From the NCBI GenBank assembly GCA_030248215.1, contig JASANG010003085.1, positions 1-64,000 on the forward strand: DNA of 64,000 bases, in the 5' to 3' direction. Source of the stretch: Enoplolaimus lenunculus (lineage: Eukaryota > Nematoda > Enoplea > Enoplida > Thoracostomopsidae). Positions 26,420 through 33,524 of the stretch are shown one piece after another; the first letter of the stretch is position 1, and every line of letters begins with the position of its first letter. The notes under the pieces were generated by a model, which was given only the letters and a program-made list of their open reading frames with translations, did not search any database and was not told the origin of the DNA. Position numbers and translations under genes: made by a program.

Positions 26420-29400
26420 CAGTTTTTGTTGTTGTTAAGGCTAGAGGTGCGCCTGCTTTAAGGTTTTTATACATGTGTTCGTGCAAATGTGTAGCTTAGT
26501 GAATATAATCCGGTATATGTAGATATTTTGTACAGTGCAATTTATTTTGGATTGTAAGCTTATGAATTTTGCAATGTATTGTTTTTTGTGAAAACAGTCG
26601 CACGGATTCAGCCAAGGGGCATATTACAATCAGCGGGTAGAATGCGATCAGAAGAGTGTTTCTTGAATAACTGGTTCTGGTATTTAGGGTTTTAGTGCTT
26701 ATACTTTCAGCTTGGGGTTGAAAATACACTAATAAAGTTTGCAATGCCGTTGTGACTGTATGATTTATTATTATAAACTCCTTATGGATTGTTATTGGAG
26801 AAGCCTGTGTACTTATGTTAGCAGGAATAAATTTTTATTTTGAAGTACAATCGAGTGGCCCCTTGTGGACAAAATTTTAAAAGATGGTAATTCTGAGAAT
26901 TCGAAGTCACCCGAATCAGCCCTTGGAAGACAAAACATTGTTTTTAGGTAAATTTTTGTTAAATTTAAGTAAAATTCTGTTTTGAAAATTACGGATTTTC
27001 GTCAAAATAGTGGATTTTTTCACTTTTTATGCGATTTGAAAGATCAATTTTGTTTTTAAAATAAATTACTTGGATCAAAAAACATACTTTAGATTTTTGA
27101 GCTATTTTAAAAGTTTAAATTTTCATCTAAAAACTAAATTTTTAAGACAAAACAGCTTTTTGTTAGATTTTAGCAAAATTTTAAGTTCGAAATTTATAAT
27201 AAAAACCTTTTTAAGTTAAATTTAGTGGTTTTTCAACATTTTTGAAAAGTTTTAAAATTTTGTCATAAAATTTCCAGAATTCAGTAGCTGCCCGACGGCT
27301 TAGCGGATTGTGTGTTTTGTAGTTTATGATTTAGAGTTAAACGATTTTGGAGAGTTATTTGTTATAGTTGCACGCGAAGTAAGCGTTTAATGTCGAAATA
27401 ACTGTACTGTATTTTTGAGATAAGAGTATTTGAAGCACGATGTATACGATAATTTTTGACGCTACCTGGAGATTCTTACTAATTTTTGTGTGGATTTGGA
27501 ATTTTTGTGAAAATTCGTGTGCGATAATTATTTACTAAACCGGCTTTGGGAAGTTTTTGTGTTACACCAAAAAGTCTGTTGGTTGAGTTTTACGATTGGA
27601 ATATTATAGCGTGCATACGAGAATTCTTTCCGCAAGGAGCCCCTAAGTTTCAAATAATATTTAACAAAAGGTAGTTGTGTAATTTATCTGGTTAGACGAG
27701 AAGTTTCTTGTTTTGTATAATGTTGATTACAAGTATTCTGGGGTGTCAATTAACGCTGTTTTGCTGTTTTAAACGGTCTACTGAGTGGCCGAGTAGTATC
27801 AGATTGATATTTAAGAGTGTTTTACCCTTCAAGGGTGCCGTAATTTTATTGTTCTGTTTCTGGTTTCATAGTTCTGAAAGTACTTATTTTGTGTTACGCG
27901 ATCTGACATTGTTTTGGGGCATAGGAAAGTTTAAGCATTTGTGTCTACCATGGGGCTTGAGTTTAATTAAGTTGCTTAGATTTATAGATCGTGCGATTTT
28001 TATTGTTAGAAGTATACATTTTGCGTTGGCTTTGGTAACCTTCGAACTTAATTAAGAAGTTGTTCCCCAGAGTGCTGACCGAGTTTGTAGTTGAATTTTT
28101 TAAGTTCGCTGTGTTACAGCTAACTGGAGTTTCTGACTAATTTTTGTGTGAATTTGGAATTTTTGTAAAAATTCGTATGCGATATTTATTGCTAAGCCGG
28201 TTTTTGGAATTTTTTGTCAGGCCAGGGAGTCCGTTGGTTGAATTTTACGATAGGAATATAGCGTGCATACGAGAATTCATTCCGCAAGGAGCCCCTAAGT
28301 TTCAAATAGTACTTCATAAATACGTAGTTGTGTAATTTATCTGGTTAGACAAGAACTTTCTTGGTTTGTATGATGTTGTGATTACAAGTATTCTGGGGTG
28401 CCAATTAGTGCTATTTTGGGGGTTTAAATGGTATAATGAGTTGCTGAGTAGTCACAGATTGATATTTAAGAGTGTTTTACCCGTAAGGGAGCCGTAATTT
28501 TATTGTTCTGTGGCTTGTTTTATGGTTCTGAAAGTACTTATTTTGTGTTACGCGATCTGAGATATTTTTGGGGCATAGAAAAGTTTAAGCATTTGTTTCT
28601 GTCATGGGGCTTGTGTTTATTTAAGTTCTTTAGATTTCATGTGATTTTTATTGTTAGAAGCATACAGTTTGCTTTTGCTTTGTTAACCTTCGAACTTAAT
28701 TCACAAGTTCTCCAGAGTGTTGACCGAATTGAGTTGTATTTTTTAAGTTCGCTGTGTTACAACCCTTTCCCCCGCCCACATGCCCCACTGGTGTAAAACC
28801 GCATCCTCACTGGGGTACAACCGCACTGCCTCCCCACTGGGGTAAAAGCGCAACCCCACATTACGCCCAATGGGGTGAAACCGGACCCCATACTAAGGTA
28901 AAACCGGACCCACATTACCCCCACTGGAGTAAATCCAGACCCTCCACAAACCCCACGTGGGGGTGGGGGGGGTAAAACTGGGGTTTTTATCTACTACCAG
29001 TTGACAATACTTTCCCAAGACCATAGCGAGAAAGGCGTTGAAATAAGTTTGCCAAACTATCTTATCCCAACTCTGGATATTTTCGTTAAAGCTATGGATT
29101 GTTAAATTCAAATTATGACACAAGTTTGAACTAAAGTCGTTTCAACCCGTTGAATTGTAGCACAACAAAACCAAATAATAAAATAATGTAACAAGAGTAG
29201 GACTGAATTTTGATGAAAGCGTAGTTTAACAAAGGTGTCGCTATACTTGTCGTTGCCGTTCGCCGCCGTCAGTCGCCGTCTGTAGTAATTTTTACAAAGC
29301 ATTGCATCAGTGTAACACTGTTTTTGTTTAATTTCAGAACAAGCGACTCAAAACATGGTGGTAAAATTTGCAGTCATCGAAATTCGCCCGGTGACAAACG

Positions 29401-30643
29401 ATCTCACGTCGCAGTTCAAACCGATCTTTGTTTACTGTCACGTCAATCCTTATACAGTATTCCAGAAGGCCAGCCATGTTTAACAAATGTAATATTAAAA
29501 CTTTATGAATATTTTCAAGACAAACTTATGTCCGTTTTGATACAATTTATTACACACAATAATCAAACTCAGTTTTTGCTTTATAATCATAAACTCGAAT
29601 GTGTTGCGATACGAATTTCGGACATAATTCATTGTAGTTTTGAATTGAATATAGAATAATGTGAAAATAGGAAAAGTTGTTTCTTTGGTCAATTACATCA
29701 ACAATTAAAATTATTTTTTAACACAAATCTGGTTAAAGTTAAGGAAACAAACCAACTAATTGGTATTTGGTTAAAATGTCTACATTGCCGGATAAATAAA
29801 CTGGAGAATGTTTAAAAATGACACAGCTTTCTTGGAAGCTTCAGCTTTGCATATACGGTGTTTCATAGAATATATTTAGATAAACTGAAGGTATTGTTTT
29901 CATCTCAGTTGTAGTAGAACTCGTCTGCAGATCATGGTGATTTTGGTAGTGAAATTTGTCGTAGTTTCACGATCAGCACTGCTTTTGCCTTTAGAGAGTT
30001 AATTAATTGGTCAGATTTCTCAAACGGGAAGCTAAAAACGAATATTTCAAACAACGTTTTGCAAATTTACTCTTTGCAAAATTAGCAAATTCAATATTAA
30101 CATTTTCAGTTGCTAAATTTCGCTTCACCTCCGACTCGTTCCGTGTATCAGTATATTTCTACACCGGTTGAACTCTACGGAATGTGTAAATTGTAGATGT
30201 GTCGGTCAGTATCTGATGAAAATGCCGATGTGTTCTTTTGTGGCGGCGGACCTGCAACAACAAATTCGTTCGATGTGACTGCGCAAATCAATAGTTTGAA
30301 AGACGATGACGTCTCAACGCCGGACGACATTAAACTCAGTTCGTACAGTTGTTCAACAGACCGAAAGCGAAAACGTTTTGGAAGCTCAAGTTTGTTTCGA
30401 TTTGATTGGTTGCTTGGCGGCGGTGGTGGCAGCGTAGTGAATAATCTTGGACGATCATCGAGGTCAAGGACGTATCAGTCACTTAGCTTGCAATCGGCCA
30501 TCGATGATTTTGAGTTGTCATGGGCACAAGAACGTTACGGTTCGTTTCAATCGTATAAACGAATCGACGAACAACTTGCGCCTCATAAACACTCGCTTAC
30601 TGGCGGAGCAACGACAACAAATGAGGAACGATTGGTTGATTAA
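6638..30643 (+). CDS. Two-pore-domain (K2P, TWK-type) potassium channel, 12 exons
   Basis: Potassium leak channel subunit of the plasma membrane; K2P subunits dimerise so that four pore loops form one potassium filter. Seen across exons in order: a basic N-terminal region, TM1 (about residues 138-157), a large extracellular cap segment, P1 ending TTIGYG, TM2 (GRFLTMLYAICG then GIPLVLTILNDIGKLL), a basic linker, TM3 (IPVAIGLVIGWIFVCSATF), P2 ending STVGLGD, TM4 (GYIFIGLSLVSMCINVIQ), then a hydrophilic Ser-rich tail. Assembled length is about 770 residues, long for the family because of the N- and C-terminal extensions. Most introns are GT-AG with matching phase (3/4, 4/5, 5/6, 6/7, 7/8, 8/9, 10/11, 11/12); joins 1/2 and 9/10 conflict. 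The start is the first ATG after an in-frame TAA at 6581, with a TATATATA run about 50 bp upstream; an extra 5' exon cannot be excluded. The family call is near certain; the orthologue is not resolved. The tail exons past 16394 rest on phase and composition only. Confidence 0.88.
7859..7974 (+). CDS. K2P exon 2: start of extracellular cap
   Basis: Acceptor TATTGCAG. The open frame reads AEHKIGTQEEEIKCEKHAEF and continues to KLEDLLSTG before GTACTA. A glutamate-rich segment right after TM1, with one Cys (KCEKH), fits the K2P cap helix. The frame requires the preceding exon to supply one base, whereas exon 1 ends on a codon boundary (see findings). The protein-level continuity FLVAEHK looks right. 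Confidence 0.7.
8232..8411 (+). CDS. K2P exon 3: extracellular cap
   Basis: Sixty codons, phase 0 at both ends (ATTCAG acceptor, CAG|GTAATA donor). Reads VIEEPYETTSETEWN through HIEFELQ. It holds a possible N-glycosylation sequon (NNTW) in the outer cap. The segment between TM1 and P1 is longer than in most vertebrate K2Ps, as is common in worm TWK channels. Confidence 0.82.
9488..9590 (+). CDS. K2P exon 4: first pore loop
   Basis: Reads GYEDHIGVRQTERPKLAWDY then WNAVLYAMTVYTTIG, ending phase 1 at G|GTATGA. The aromatic W..Y...T..YTTIG pattern is the P1 helix and the first half of the selectivity filter. The intron splits the filter glycine codon, which is a frequent K2P intron position. Confidence 0.92.
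10137..10285. repeat. SINE-tail inverted repeat enclosing a tRNA-Val-like sequence
   Basis: GGGACGTCGGACC..GCAGCTGGAAAAGCGGG at the left is mirrored by CCCGCTTTTTCAGCTGCCTA and GGTTTGAAGTCCCGG at the right. Similar tails follow the tRNA-like heads at 53611 and 56694. In K2P intron 4. Confidence 0.7.
10176..10243 (-). pseudogene. tRNA-Val(GAC)-like sequence
   Basis: On the minus strand a perfect 7-bp acceptor stem GGGTTAC/GTAACCC encloses an anticodon arm GTCTGC-CTGACAC-GCAGAC with anticodon GAC after T33. The D arm is too short and the T arm (CTAGTTCAAAACC) does not pair well. Probably a tRNA-derived relic or SINE head and not a working tRNA gene. Confidence 0.5.
10530..10600 (+). pseudogene. 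tRNA-like SINE head
   Basis: GGCGGGCTGCGTGGTGCAGG (A-box region) and GAAGTTCAATC (weak B box). The upstream GCATACGGTCGACATATAGT recurs near 53700 (inverted) and 56650, so head and flank move together. Confidence 0.6.
10744..10809 (+). CDS. K2P exon 5: filter end and start of TM2
   Basis: Acceptor ATTACAG, then completion of Gly and YGHIYPTTDAGRFLTMLYAI followed by CG, phase 1 donor G|GTATGT. TIGYGHIYP is a textbook K2P filter-1 exit. Both junction phases agree with their neighbours. Confidence 0.93.
10918..11022 (+). mobile_element. Family A MITE fragment
   Basis: Degenerate TTAGGC-type repeats, then the right-end sequence ACTACTGTTACGCCTCTCAA and CTGGCC, in K2P intron 5. The left end is lost. 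Confidence 0.6.
11287..11622. mobile_element. Family M foldback MITE in K2P intron 5
   Basis: TACTCTCTAAAAACTTAAAC left, GTTTAAGCTTTTAGAGAGTA right. The interior is dense in TTAAGTTTAAAC-like inverted motifs. Flanking TA on both sides would fit a Tc1/mariner-type insertion. Confidence 0.75.
11855..11976 (+). CDS. K2P exon 6: TM2 and basic linker
   Basis: Acceptor TTTAAAG. Reads GIPLVLTILNDIGKLL followed by TAFMKFPWFQTKRAFRRIAR and ICTKR, phase 0 donor CGA|GTAAGA. GIPL..L...DIGK is the canonical distal TM2 of K2P channels, so this exon anchors the model although it is too short to stand out as an ORF. The Arg/Lys-rich stretch is the cytosolic TM2-TM3 linker. Confidence 0.92.
12829..13016 (+). 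mobile_element. Family B MITE with TTAGGC array
   Basis: Left end AATAGAACAGGACCGGATAA; right end GGGCCCTGTTCTATACATTG then GCC. The interior TTAGGC blocks resemble family A but the termini differ. In K2P intron 6. Confidence 0.75.
13280..13390 (+). mobile_element. Family L half element in K2P intron 6
   Basis: GACAAGAGTGTGCAACTCTT, GTACAAAATGTACC, GAGTTGCGTTTTTGACCGAC. Only one arm remains. Confidence 0.6.
14101..14299 (+). CDS. K2P exon 7: TM3 and second pore loop
   Basis: Starts CCG ATG GAA GAA after TTTTAAG, in phase with exon 6. Holds an acidic linker (EEILKIENEEREF), TM3 (IPVAIGLVIGWIFVCSATF) and the P2 helix (WSYLKAFYFFFISLSTVG). It ends inside the second filter at phase 1, mirroring the intron in the first filter. 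Confidence 0.93.
14770..14891 (+). CDS. K2P exon 8: filter 2 end and TM4
   Basis: Acceptor ATTTCAG. Reads GDVLPDHPRYLIMGFGY, then IFIGLSLVSMCINVIQ and ANLEKTYQ. Together with exon 7 it gives TVGLGD, the usual second K2P filter. The exon ends CAG|GTACTG, phase 0. The donor's first bases coincide with the left end of a family G MITE (see findings). Confidence 0.93.
14892..15267. mobile_element. Family G MITE abutting K2P exon 8
   Basis: Left GTACTGTAGTGATCCGAATA, right CTTATTCGGGTCACTATAGT: terminal inverted repeats. The interior shares GATATTTATTTGGCCTCTCC with the copy at 52614. Its left end supplies the bases of the exon 8 donor. Confidence 0.8.
15478..15590 (+). CDS. K2P exon 9: proximal C-terminal tail
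   Basis: Acceptor TTGAACAG, phase 0. Reads EATGTWERFFSGLVRHIS, then FYVLSSGQNWLYTKHTFIA, then AA|GTAGGT at phase 2. Position and open frame support an exon just after TM4, where K2Ps carry a regulatory cytosolic helix. The phase does not match the reading frame of exon 10, so either a small exon is missed, another donor is used, or there is a one-base error. Confidence 0.6.
15770..16104. mobile_element. Family L foldback MITE in K2P intron 9
   Basis: AACAAGAGTGTGCAACTGGG left and CCCAGTTGCATACTCTTGTT right; inner palindromes GGGTACATT..AATGTACC and homopolymeric CCCCCCC/GGGGGGG near the centre. Confidence 0.85.
16177..16394 (+). CDS. K2P exon 10: hydrophilic tail
   Basis: Acceptor AAATTCAG. 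The frame reads AGKSSNKKRSNATKRLKYRR followed by an acidic Asn/Glu-rich stretch and KNWPVLGVLRG, ending AC|GTAAGT (strong donor, phase 2). Charged and disordered, with basic clusters typical of a K2P C-terminus. If joined literally to exon 9 the frame would stop after about 16 codons, so the join is uncertain although the exon looks real. Confidence 0.6.
16463..16620. repeat. TTAGGC-type array with a convergent inverted block
   Basis: GGTTCAGGCTTAGGCTCAGG on the plus strand is followed about 70 bp later by AAGTCTGAGCCTAACCC. It begins about 70 bp after K2P exon 10. Confidence 0.6.
16654..17058. mobile_element. Family G MITE in K2P intron 10
   Basis: ACAGTAGTGACTCGAATAAG left and CTTATTCGGGTCGCTACAGC right. 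It contains the same TGGATAGAGTG and ATTGCAT-type interior as other copies in shorter form. Confidence 0.8.
17129..17620 (+). repeat. GC-rich minisatellite, about 32-bp unit
   Basis: About 15 units of GGTCCGGTTTTACCCCAGTG followed by GGGGTAATGTGG, inside K2P intron 10. Several units carry a TACATCAGTG variant. The flank AGTAGTAGATAAAAACCCAG is found in reverse orientation at the other end of the same intron. Not coding: short shadow frames only. Confidence 0.9.
18343..18523 (-). mobile_element. Family A MITE, minus orientation, in K2P intron 10
   Basis: CCCAATGTTACATTTAGGGT at the left and GACGGTCCTAAAAGTAACAG at the right, with CCTAAG repeats between. CCATTAGAAACTGGGACGG is a diverged form of the landmark CCACCAGAAACCTGGACG. 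Confidence 0.7.
19831..20234 (+). repeat. Subterminal repeats of about 95 bp in repeat N
   Basis: The motif GATGGATCCGCATGACC (with variants) occurs at 19831, 20028, 20124 and 20218: spacings 197, 96 and 94, so one unit between the first two has decayed. Each is preceded by CACAAGTTTG-like sequence. Such arrays near an end can be protein-binding sites; here that is only inference. Confidence 0.6.
20382..20406 (+). promoter_or_regulatory. CRE plus TATA-like promoter ahead of the zinc-finger ORF
   Basis: A perfect palindromic CRE, TGACGTCA (20382-20389), is followed by a half site TGACGT (20394-20399) and TATATA (20401-20406), only about 25-50 bp before ATG 20432. The ordered cluster suggests a CREB/bZIP-responsive core promoter. 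The very short leader is a caution; chance occurrence in AT-rich DNA explains the TATA but less easily the CRE pair. Confidence 0.4.
20432..20611 (+). CDS. Small two-finger C2H2 zinc-finger ORF (59 aa)
   Basis: Not a recognised gene. Finger 1 has Cys5, Cys8, His21, His26 and finger 2 has Cys34, Cys37, His50, His55. Both follow C-x2-C-x12-H-x4-H with the expected aromatic and Leu positions (NKIF..., HKLF...L), so DNA or RNA binding is likely for the fold. ATG 20432 is the first Met after an in-frame TAG at 20405. TAA at 20609 ends it, but the same frame stays open for 71 further codons. It lies inside the longer copy of a repeat (19064-22252) and is missing from the shorter copy. It could be a transposon-encoded protein, a captured gene, or a decaying exon of a larger zinc-finger gene. 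Confidence 0.6.
   Translation: MNLKCDLCNKIFTMSQNFVRHLGSAHFEQTSVKCCVCHKLFATTDCLLRHQRQVHPTTS
20612..20827 (+). pseudogene. In-frame continuation of the zinc-finger ORF beyond one TAA
   Basis: Directly after TAA 20609-20611 the same frame runs for 71 codons to TAG 20825. It starts RKSLEQCLTALKSIVQIV, continues ITAQQLLDQRLTNF (an amphipathic helix with Leu/Ile/Val spaced like a short coiled coil), and ends in a Ser/Thr/Pro-rich stretch. Codon use looks coding. The simplest reading is an ancestral protein of about 131 residues broken by one nonsense change; regulated readthrough is possible but unsupported. Confidence 0.45.
21844..21935. mobile_element. Array-less family A element inside repeat N
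   Basis: CCAATGTTACGTTTAGGGGC and CGCCCCTTAACGTAATATGG flank only about 50 bp, including CAGAAACCTGGACG. It lacks the TTAGGC array. The same insertion is at 23940-24031 in the short N copy, so it predates that duplication. Confidence 0.75.
23306..24349 (+). mobile_element. Repeat N, short internally deleted copy (about 1.0 kb)
   Basis: Same strand and same two ends as the copy at 19064, a few percent diverged by eye, joined near 23425 directly to the counterpart of 21333. A smaller deletion lies in the left end. Long copy with an ORF plus short copy with shared ends is the usual autonomous/non-autonomous pattern. Confidence 0.6.
23940..24031. mobile_element. Array-less family A element inside repeat N, second copy
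   Basis: Nearly identical to 21844-21935 and at the equivalent position of the shorter repeat N. Confidence 0.75.
25376..25460 (+). repeat. Short tandem repeat of CTGTCCCGGGAAA type
   Basis: Two close copies of TGTCCCGGGAAA(A/C)TGGGAC about 50 bp apart, with the related TGTCCCACTGTCTCATCTG just upstream. The unit contains the palindrome TGTCCCGGGA. Function unknown. Confidence 0.5.
26358..26440 (+). repeat. GTT/TTG microsatellite
   Basis: An imperfect run of TTG triplets interrupted by ACTATTG and ATG, within K2P intron 10. No coding context. Confidence 0.85.
27473..28118 (+). repeat. Tandem duplication, copy 1 (about 640 bp)
   Basis: Matches 28125-28762 through most of its length, for example CGTGCATACGAGAATTC, GGAGCCCCTAAGTTTCAAAT and TCTGAAAGTACTTATTTTGT. 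Both copies share a frame with hydrophobic content (STYFVLRDL, FKHL, IFIVRSI). I cannot tell whether that reflects an old coding sequence. Confidence 0.8.
28125..28762 (+). repeat. Tandem duplication, copy 2
   Basis: Second member of the direct repeat, with both copies ending TTTTTAAGTTCGCTGTGTTAC. Small indels and base changes suggest a moderately old event. It abuts the inverted minisatellite at 28766. Confidence 0.8.
28766..28990 (-). repeat. Inverted partner of the 32-bp minisatellite
   Basis: About seven degenerate units of the same sequence on the opposite strand (ACCCCCACTGG..TAAA), ending GGGGTTTTTATCTACTAC, the reverse complement of the 17115 flank. It lies near the 3' end of K2P intron 10. 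Confidence 0.85.
29338..29488 (+). CDS. Probable K2P exon 11: tail segment
   Basis: Strong acceptor TTTAATTTCAG. It starts at phase 2, exactly as the exon 10 donor requires, and ends AAT|GTAATA at phase 0. Reads TSDSKHGGKICSHRNSPGD, then KRSHVAVQTDLCLLSRQS and LYSIPEGQPCLTN. Composition is like coding exons here (CGA, TTG and GAT codons). Assignment to the K2P gene across a 13-kb intron rests on phase match and strand only; it could belong to another gene. Confidence 0.55.
30060..30150. mobile_element. Family F fragment next to the last K2P exon
   Basis: AAATTAGCAAATTC then TTGCTAAATTTCGCTTCACC and TCCGACTC match the family F interior (compare CTAATTTCGCCTCACCTCCG at 36026). The TTTTCAG at 30103-30109 lies inside it and could act as a repeat-derived acceptor. 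Confidence 0.5.
30197..30643 (+). CDS. Probable terminal exon: Ser/Gly-rich tail (148 codons)
   Basis: Open frame from ATG at 30197 to TAA. It begins MCRSVSDENADVFFCGGGP, includes DRKRKRFGSSSLFRFDWLLG, a GGGGGS run and SRSRTYQSLSLQSAIDDFEL, and ends NEERLVD. Low hydrophobicity and a basic phospho-site-like cluster (KRKRFGSSS) suit an intracellular channel tail. TTGTAG right before the ATG can serve as acceptor in phase 0 with exon 11. Upstream in the same frame from 30110 are 28 open codons closed by that TAG, within sequence that resembles family F, giving an alternative short ending. It might instead be a separate small gene. Confidence 0.55.
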   Translation: MCRSVSDENADVFFCGGGPATTNSFDVTAQINSLKDDDVSTPDDIKLSSYSCSTDRKRKRFGSSSLFRFDWLLGGGGGSVVNNLGRSSRSRTYQSLSLQSAIDDFELSWAQERYGSFQSYKRIDEQLAPHKHSLTGGATTTNEERLVD

Positions 30644-31385
30644 TGGCTCATATGCCAATGTTTGTTTATGGCAAACCCAGCGTCATTGGTTATGAGGTTC
30701 CAATCTTTCTGTTTTACATACGCAAGCGAAATTTGAGTGTTACGTTCAAGCGTCTACAAAACAGCGATGCTTAACAACGGCTGCTTGTGCCGTCTCCGAT
30801 GTCAAAATTATGAAAAAACACTCTTAATGGTTCACGGATTTCAACATTTCGCCCGTTTAGATTCGAGAGCCATAACAGTAGTGCGAGCAAATTAAATAAG
30901 AATATGCCTCAGAATAAGATATTTGTATGTAACTAAACGTAGGCCTAAGCCTAAGCAAAAAATAGTCTAAAAGCTTACTGTATTGTAAAAAACACGAAAT
31001 AACGATTCACATCTCAACTATACAGGAGAGCAACATAAGCATCAACGTTCACCCTCAGGTGCCCACCCAAAAAGGATTCGCTAACAGGTGGAACAACGAT
31101 GACGGTCGAGGTACTGGCTGGAGATCTGCCTACGTATGGTACACCATTTTTTACGTTAAATATATCACAAGCTATTTTACCCAGTGCTCAATAGGTTTAT
31201 GATCTTTTTCGTATGCAATAATGCATTAATTTTTGTATTTCATTTCTGAGCTCCGTAACCTGTGACAAATGGTATAAGTATACTTTGTATTTTTCGACAA
31301 AAAAATTTTGAGTCCAATGACGAAATTTGGAACCTTAAAATTCGAATTTTTTTAAAAATTGAAGTTTTGAAATATATATATTTAA

Positions 31386-31648
31386 CCCTTTCTCACATGA
31401 ATATTTTCTATTTCCCCTGAGACCTACTTTTATGCTAGGATTCGAACTTCAGTGACTGAAGTGAGAGGCGTACACCATCACTACTTAGCTATAGGAGCCT
31501 GACGCTCGAGCCCGAGGGGGCTCTCGCGTCTTGTGGTGATTTAGTACGATGTATACGTGTTGCAATTGTTAAACACGGTGCGATATATATTATTTACCGT
31601 GTATGCACTGCGCTGAGTTGCCTGCAGGCAACTCAATGTGAGAAGGGG
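31386..31648 (-). mobile_element. Family E piggyBac-like MITE, minus orientation
   Basis: CCCTTTCTCACATG left, CAATGTGAGAAGGGG right; flanks TTAA (31382) and TTAT (31649). The tRNA-like core is on the minus strand. Confidence 0.88.
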
Positions 31649-31865
31649 TTATGAATCGTTTAATATTTTTTCATTTTTTTCGATTTATTTCACGCCCTCG
31701 GATTCAAAAAAGTTGAATAAATGCCAAGATAATGTTTTTATTGCGAAATTTTCGTACATATTTAAGCCAGTGCAAAGAACAGGTCGGTACAGTACTTTAT
31801 AACTTTTCCTAGGCCTAAGCCTAAGCGTAAGAATAGCATATTTCTAAGCCTAAGCCTTGAAACAA

Positions 31866-32056
31866 CCTTCCCCCCCCTTTTTTTTCTTTTCTTTTTCTTT
31901 TAAACAAACCAAATACAATCTCATTTTTCTTTTCCCGCCTCAAAATCTTCTTTTCTCCCTATCCCCCACTCGCTCCTTAGCCACTCGTAGATGGAAGTAT
32001 AATCTCTTTTTTTTTTTTTTTTTTTTTTTCTTTTTTCAAAAAAAAAAAAAAACAAA
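31866..32056 (+). repeat. Pyrimidine-rich and homopolymer tract
   Basis: C7T8-type runs and CTTTT repeats, then about 22 T followed by C and six T, then about 15 A. Low-complexity; base counts may be unreliable. Confidence 0.85.
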
Positions 32057-32123
32057 AAACATCACTCCCCCGGAATACAATAATTGAAATAGTTGCTATG
32101 CCAGTTAGGGAGTATACTACTCA

Positions 32124-32210
32124 TGGCCCATGTTACTTTTCCGGCCGTCCCGGTTTCTGGTGGGTCTGTAAAAGAGTAGGCTTACATTCTAGACTACATT
32201 TTTTGCTTTT
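32124..32210 (+). mobile_element. Family A MITE, left half only
   Basis: GGCCCATGTTACTTTTCCGG, TTTCTGGTGGGTCTGTAAAA and ATTCTAGACTACATTTTTTG match the left half of the 39269 copy. The array and right end are missing. Confidence 0.7.
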
Positions 32211-32831
32211 ATTTCACATGATCGTTTATATATACCCTGATATTTGTACTAAATAACTACTTTGGAATACGACAAATATTGAATGCCATGTTCTATGATT
32301 CGTTTTTATTTTGTTTTAAAATCATTGGTGTTTTCATTAGAGTCACTTGGTGTCACGTTAAGTTAAATTTGACAGATACACGAGATTAGCGGAAAATATA
32401 TAATTATTGGGCGTCAAAAGCTTAAGAACGCAGTTTAATATAAACTGATGGACTATGATTTCGCTCGTAAATGTTTTGTTTAAACCCTGCTCAAATACCA
32501 CTTAAAACTAAACTGATTTACTGTTCGCCAAGCTGGCTGTGGGCCGGATGTGACTATTCAACCGTAGTTGTAGCGTTTCCTTCTGTCGGCTTGAAACGGT
32601 AAAGGTATTAGCGATTTTATGTTTTTCAACAAACTGTTAAACGTGGTTGTCGGCAATTGATTTATCCATATTAATCACGGTAATGCAAGCATTACATAAG
32701 GTTCAAACAGGCGTCTTTTAAATCGGTTCGTCGTGTATTCGTGTGGAGATTTGTGTTGTACAACAGGAACAGACTGTGTGCTAATTAATTACCAGTTTTT
32801 AACGCTGAGTATGGGCATAAGGGGTTTTTCA

Positions 32832-32969
32832 GGAAGCACAAATCCTTCTAATTTACTTTCAGAATGTAGAAATGTTTCATTTCAATGCGACAAAATGTCA
32901 AACAAATTCGTGGGTGAAGCGGAAACGTTGTATCCGGTTGTTTCCACTTTGATGTCTGAACCATCATAA
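32832..32969 (+). CDS. Possible terminal exon of unknown gene
   Basis: Acceptor GGGTTTTTCAG, then STNPSNLLSECRNVSFQCDK, MSNKFVGEAETLYPVVST and LMSEPS before TAA. Entry phase is 1. Hydrophilic, no motif recognised. It lies 2.2 kb after the K2P stop on the same strand and might be an alternative tail or part of the unit at 33525. Confidence 0.3.
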   Translation, partial: GSTNPSNLLSECRNVSFQCDKMSNKFVGEAETLYPVVSTLMSEPS

Positions 32970-33524
32970 CCCTTGTCCAAGTGGGCGTCATTATTATAAA
33001 CGAATGTTATTTTTGTTTTCGTTGTTATCGGCATAAAATCACAAAGTTATGAAACATGTAATATTTCGCTCGACTACCAACTGTATGCCAGCAAAATGCT
33101 GCTGCTGGTATGTGAGGACTATCAAAAATAAAAATATTTTTTCAGTTTTTTTCAGAAACCGCGACTGTAATTCTACTAATTATTGGCGCATGATGTAGAA
33201 GACCTCAGACCCACCCTCACTCTGTATAAAGCGACTGTAGGCAAAGTTCACCGAGTTTCAACGCTTACCCAGGAAACAAAATTCTATCGGTGTTTATCGA
33301 GTGGCTGCACGCAGTTGTAATCTGTTTTTGCTGAATCATAGATTGTACGCATGGGCACAGTTTGAATATTGTGTTACGATGCAGTAGTGGAGTCCAACGG
33401 AACAAATATCCCAATTTGTTATTCTCTATAAAAATTGCTTAGGAAACCAATGGGTAGAGCCATGCATTTTGGTGCAAATATTTGCCGATGCGCATGATTG
33501 TATTATAATACAACGGCAAATTAT

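Larger units (their letters stand above)
24440..27470 (+). other. K2P intron 10, middle part
   Basis: Unique AT-rich sequence apart from the CTGTCCCGGG repeat at 25376 and the TTG microsatellite at 26358. Short frames only; no coding, RNA or element signature seen. Confidence 0.5.

Noticed and set aside
31857-32087. Phe/Lys-rich frame
   Set aside because: Low-complexity poly-T and poly-A tract.
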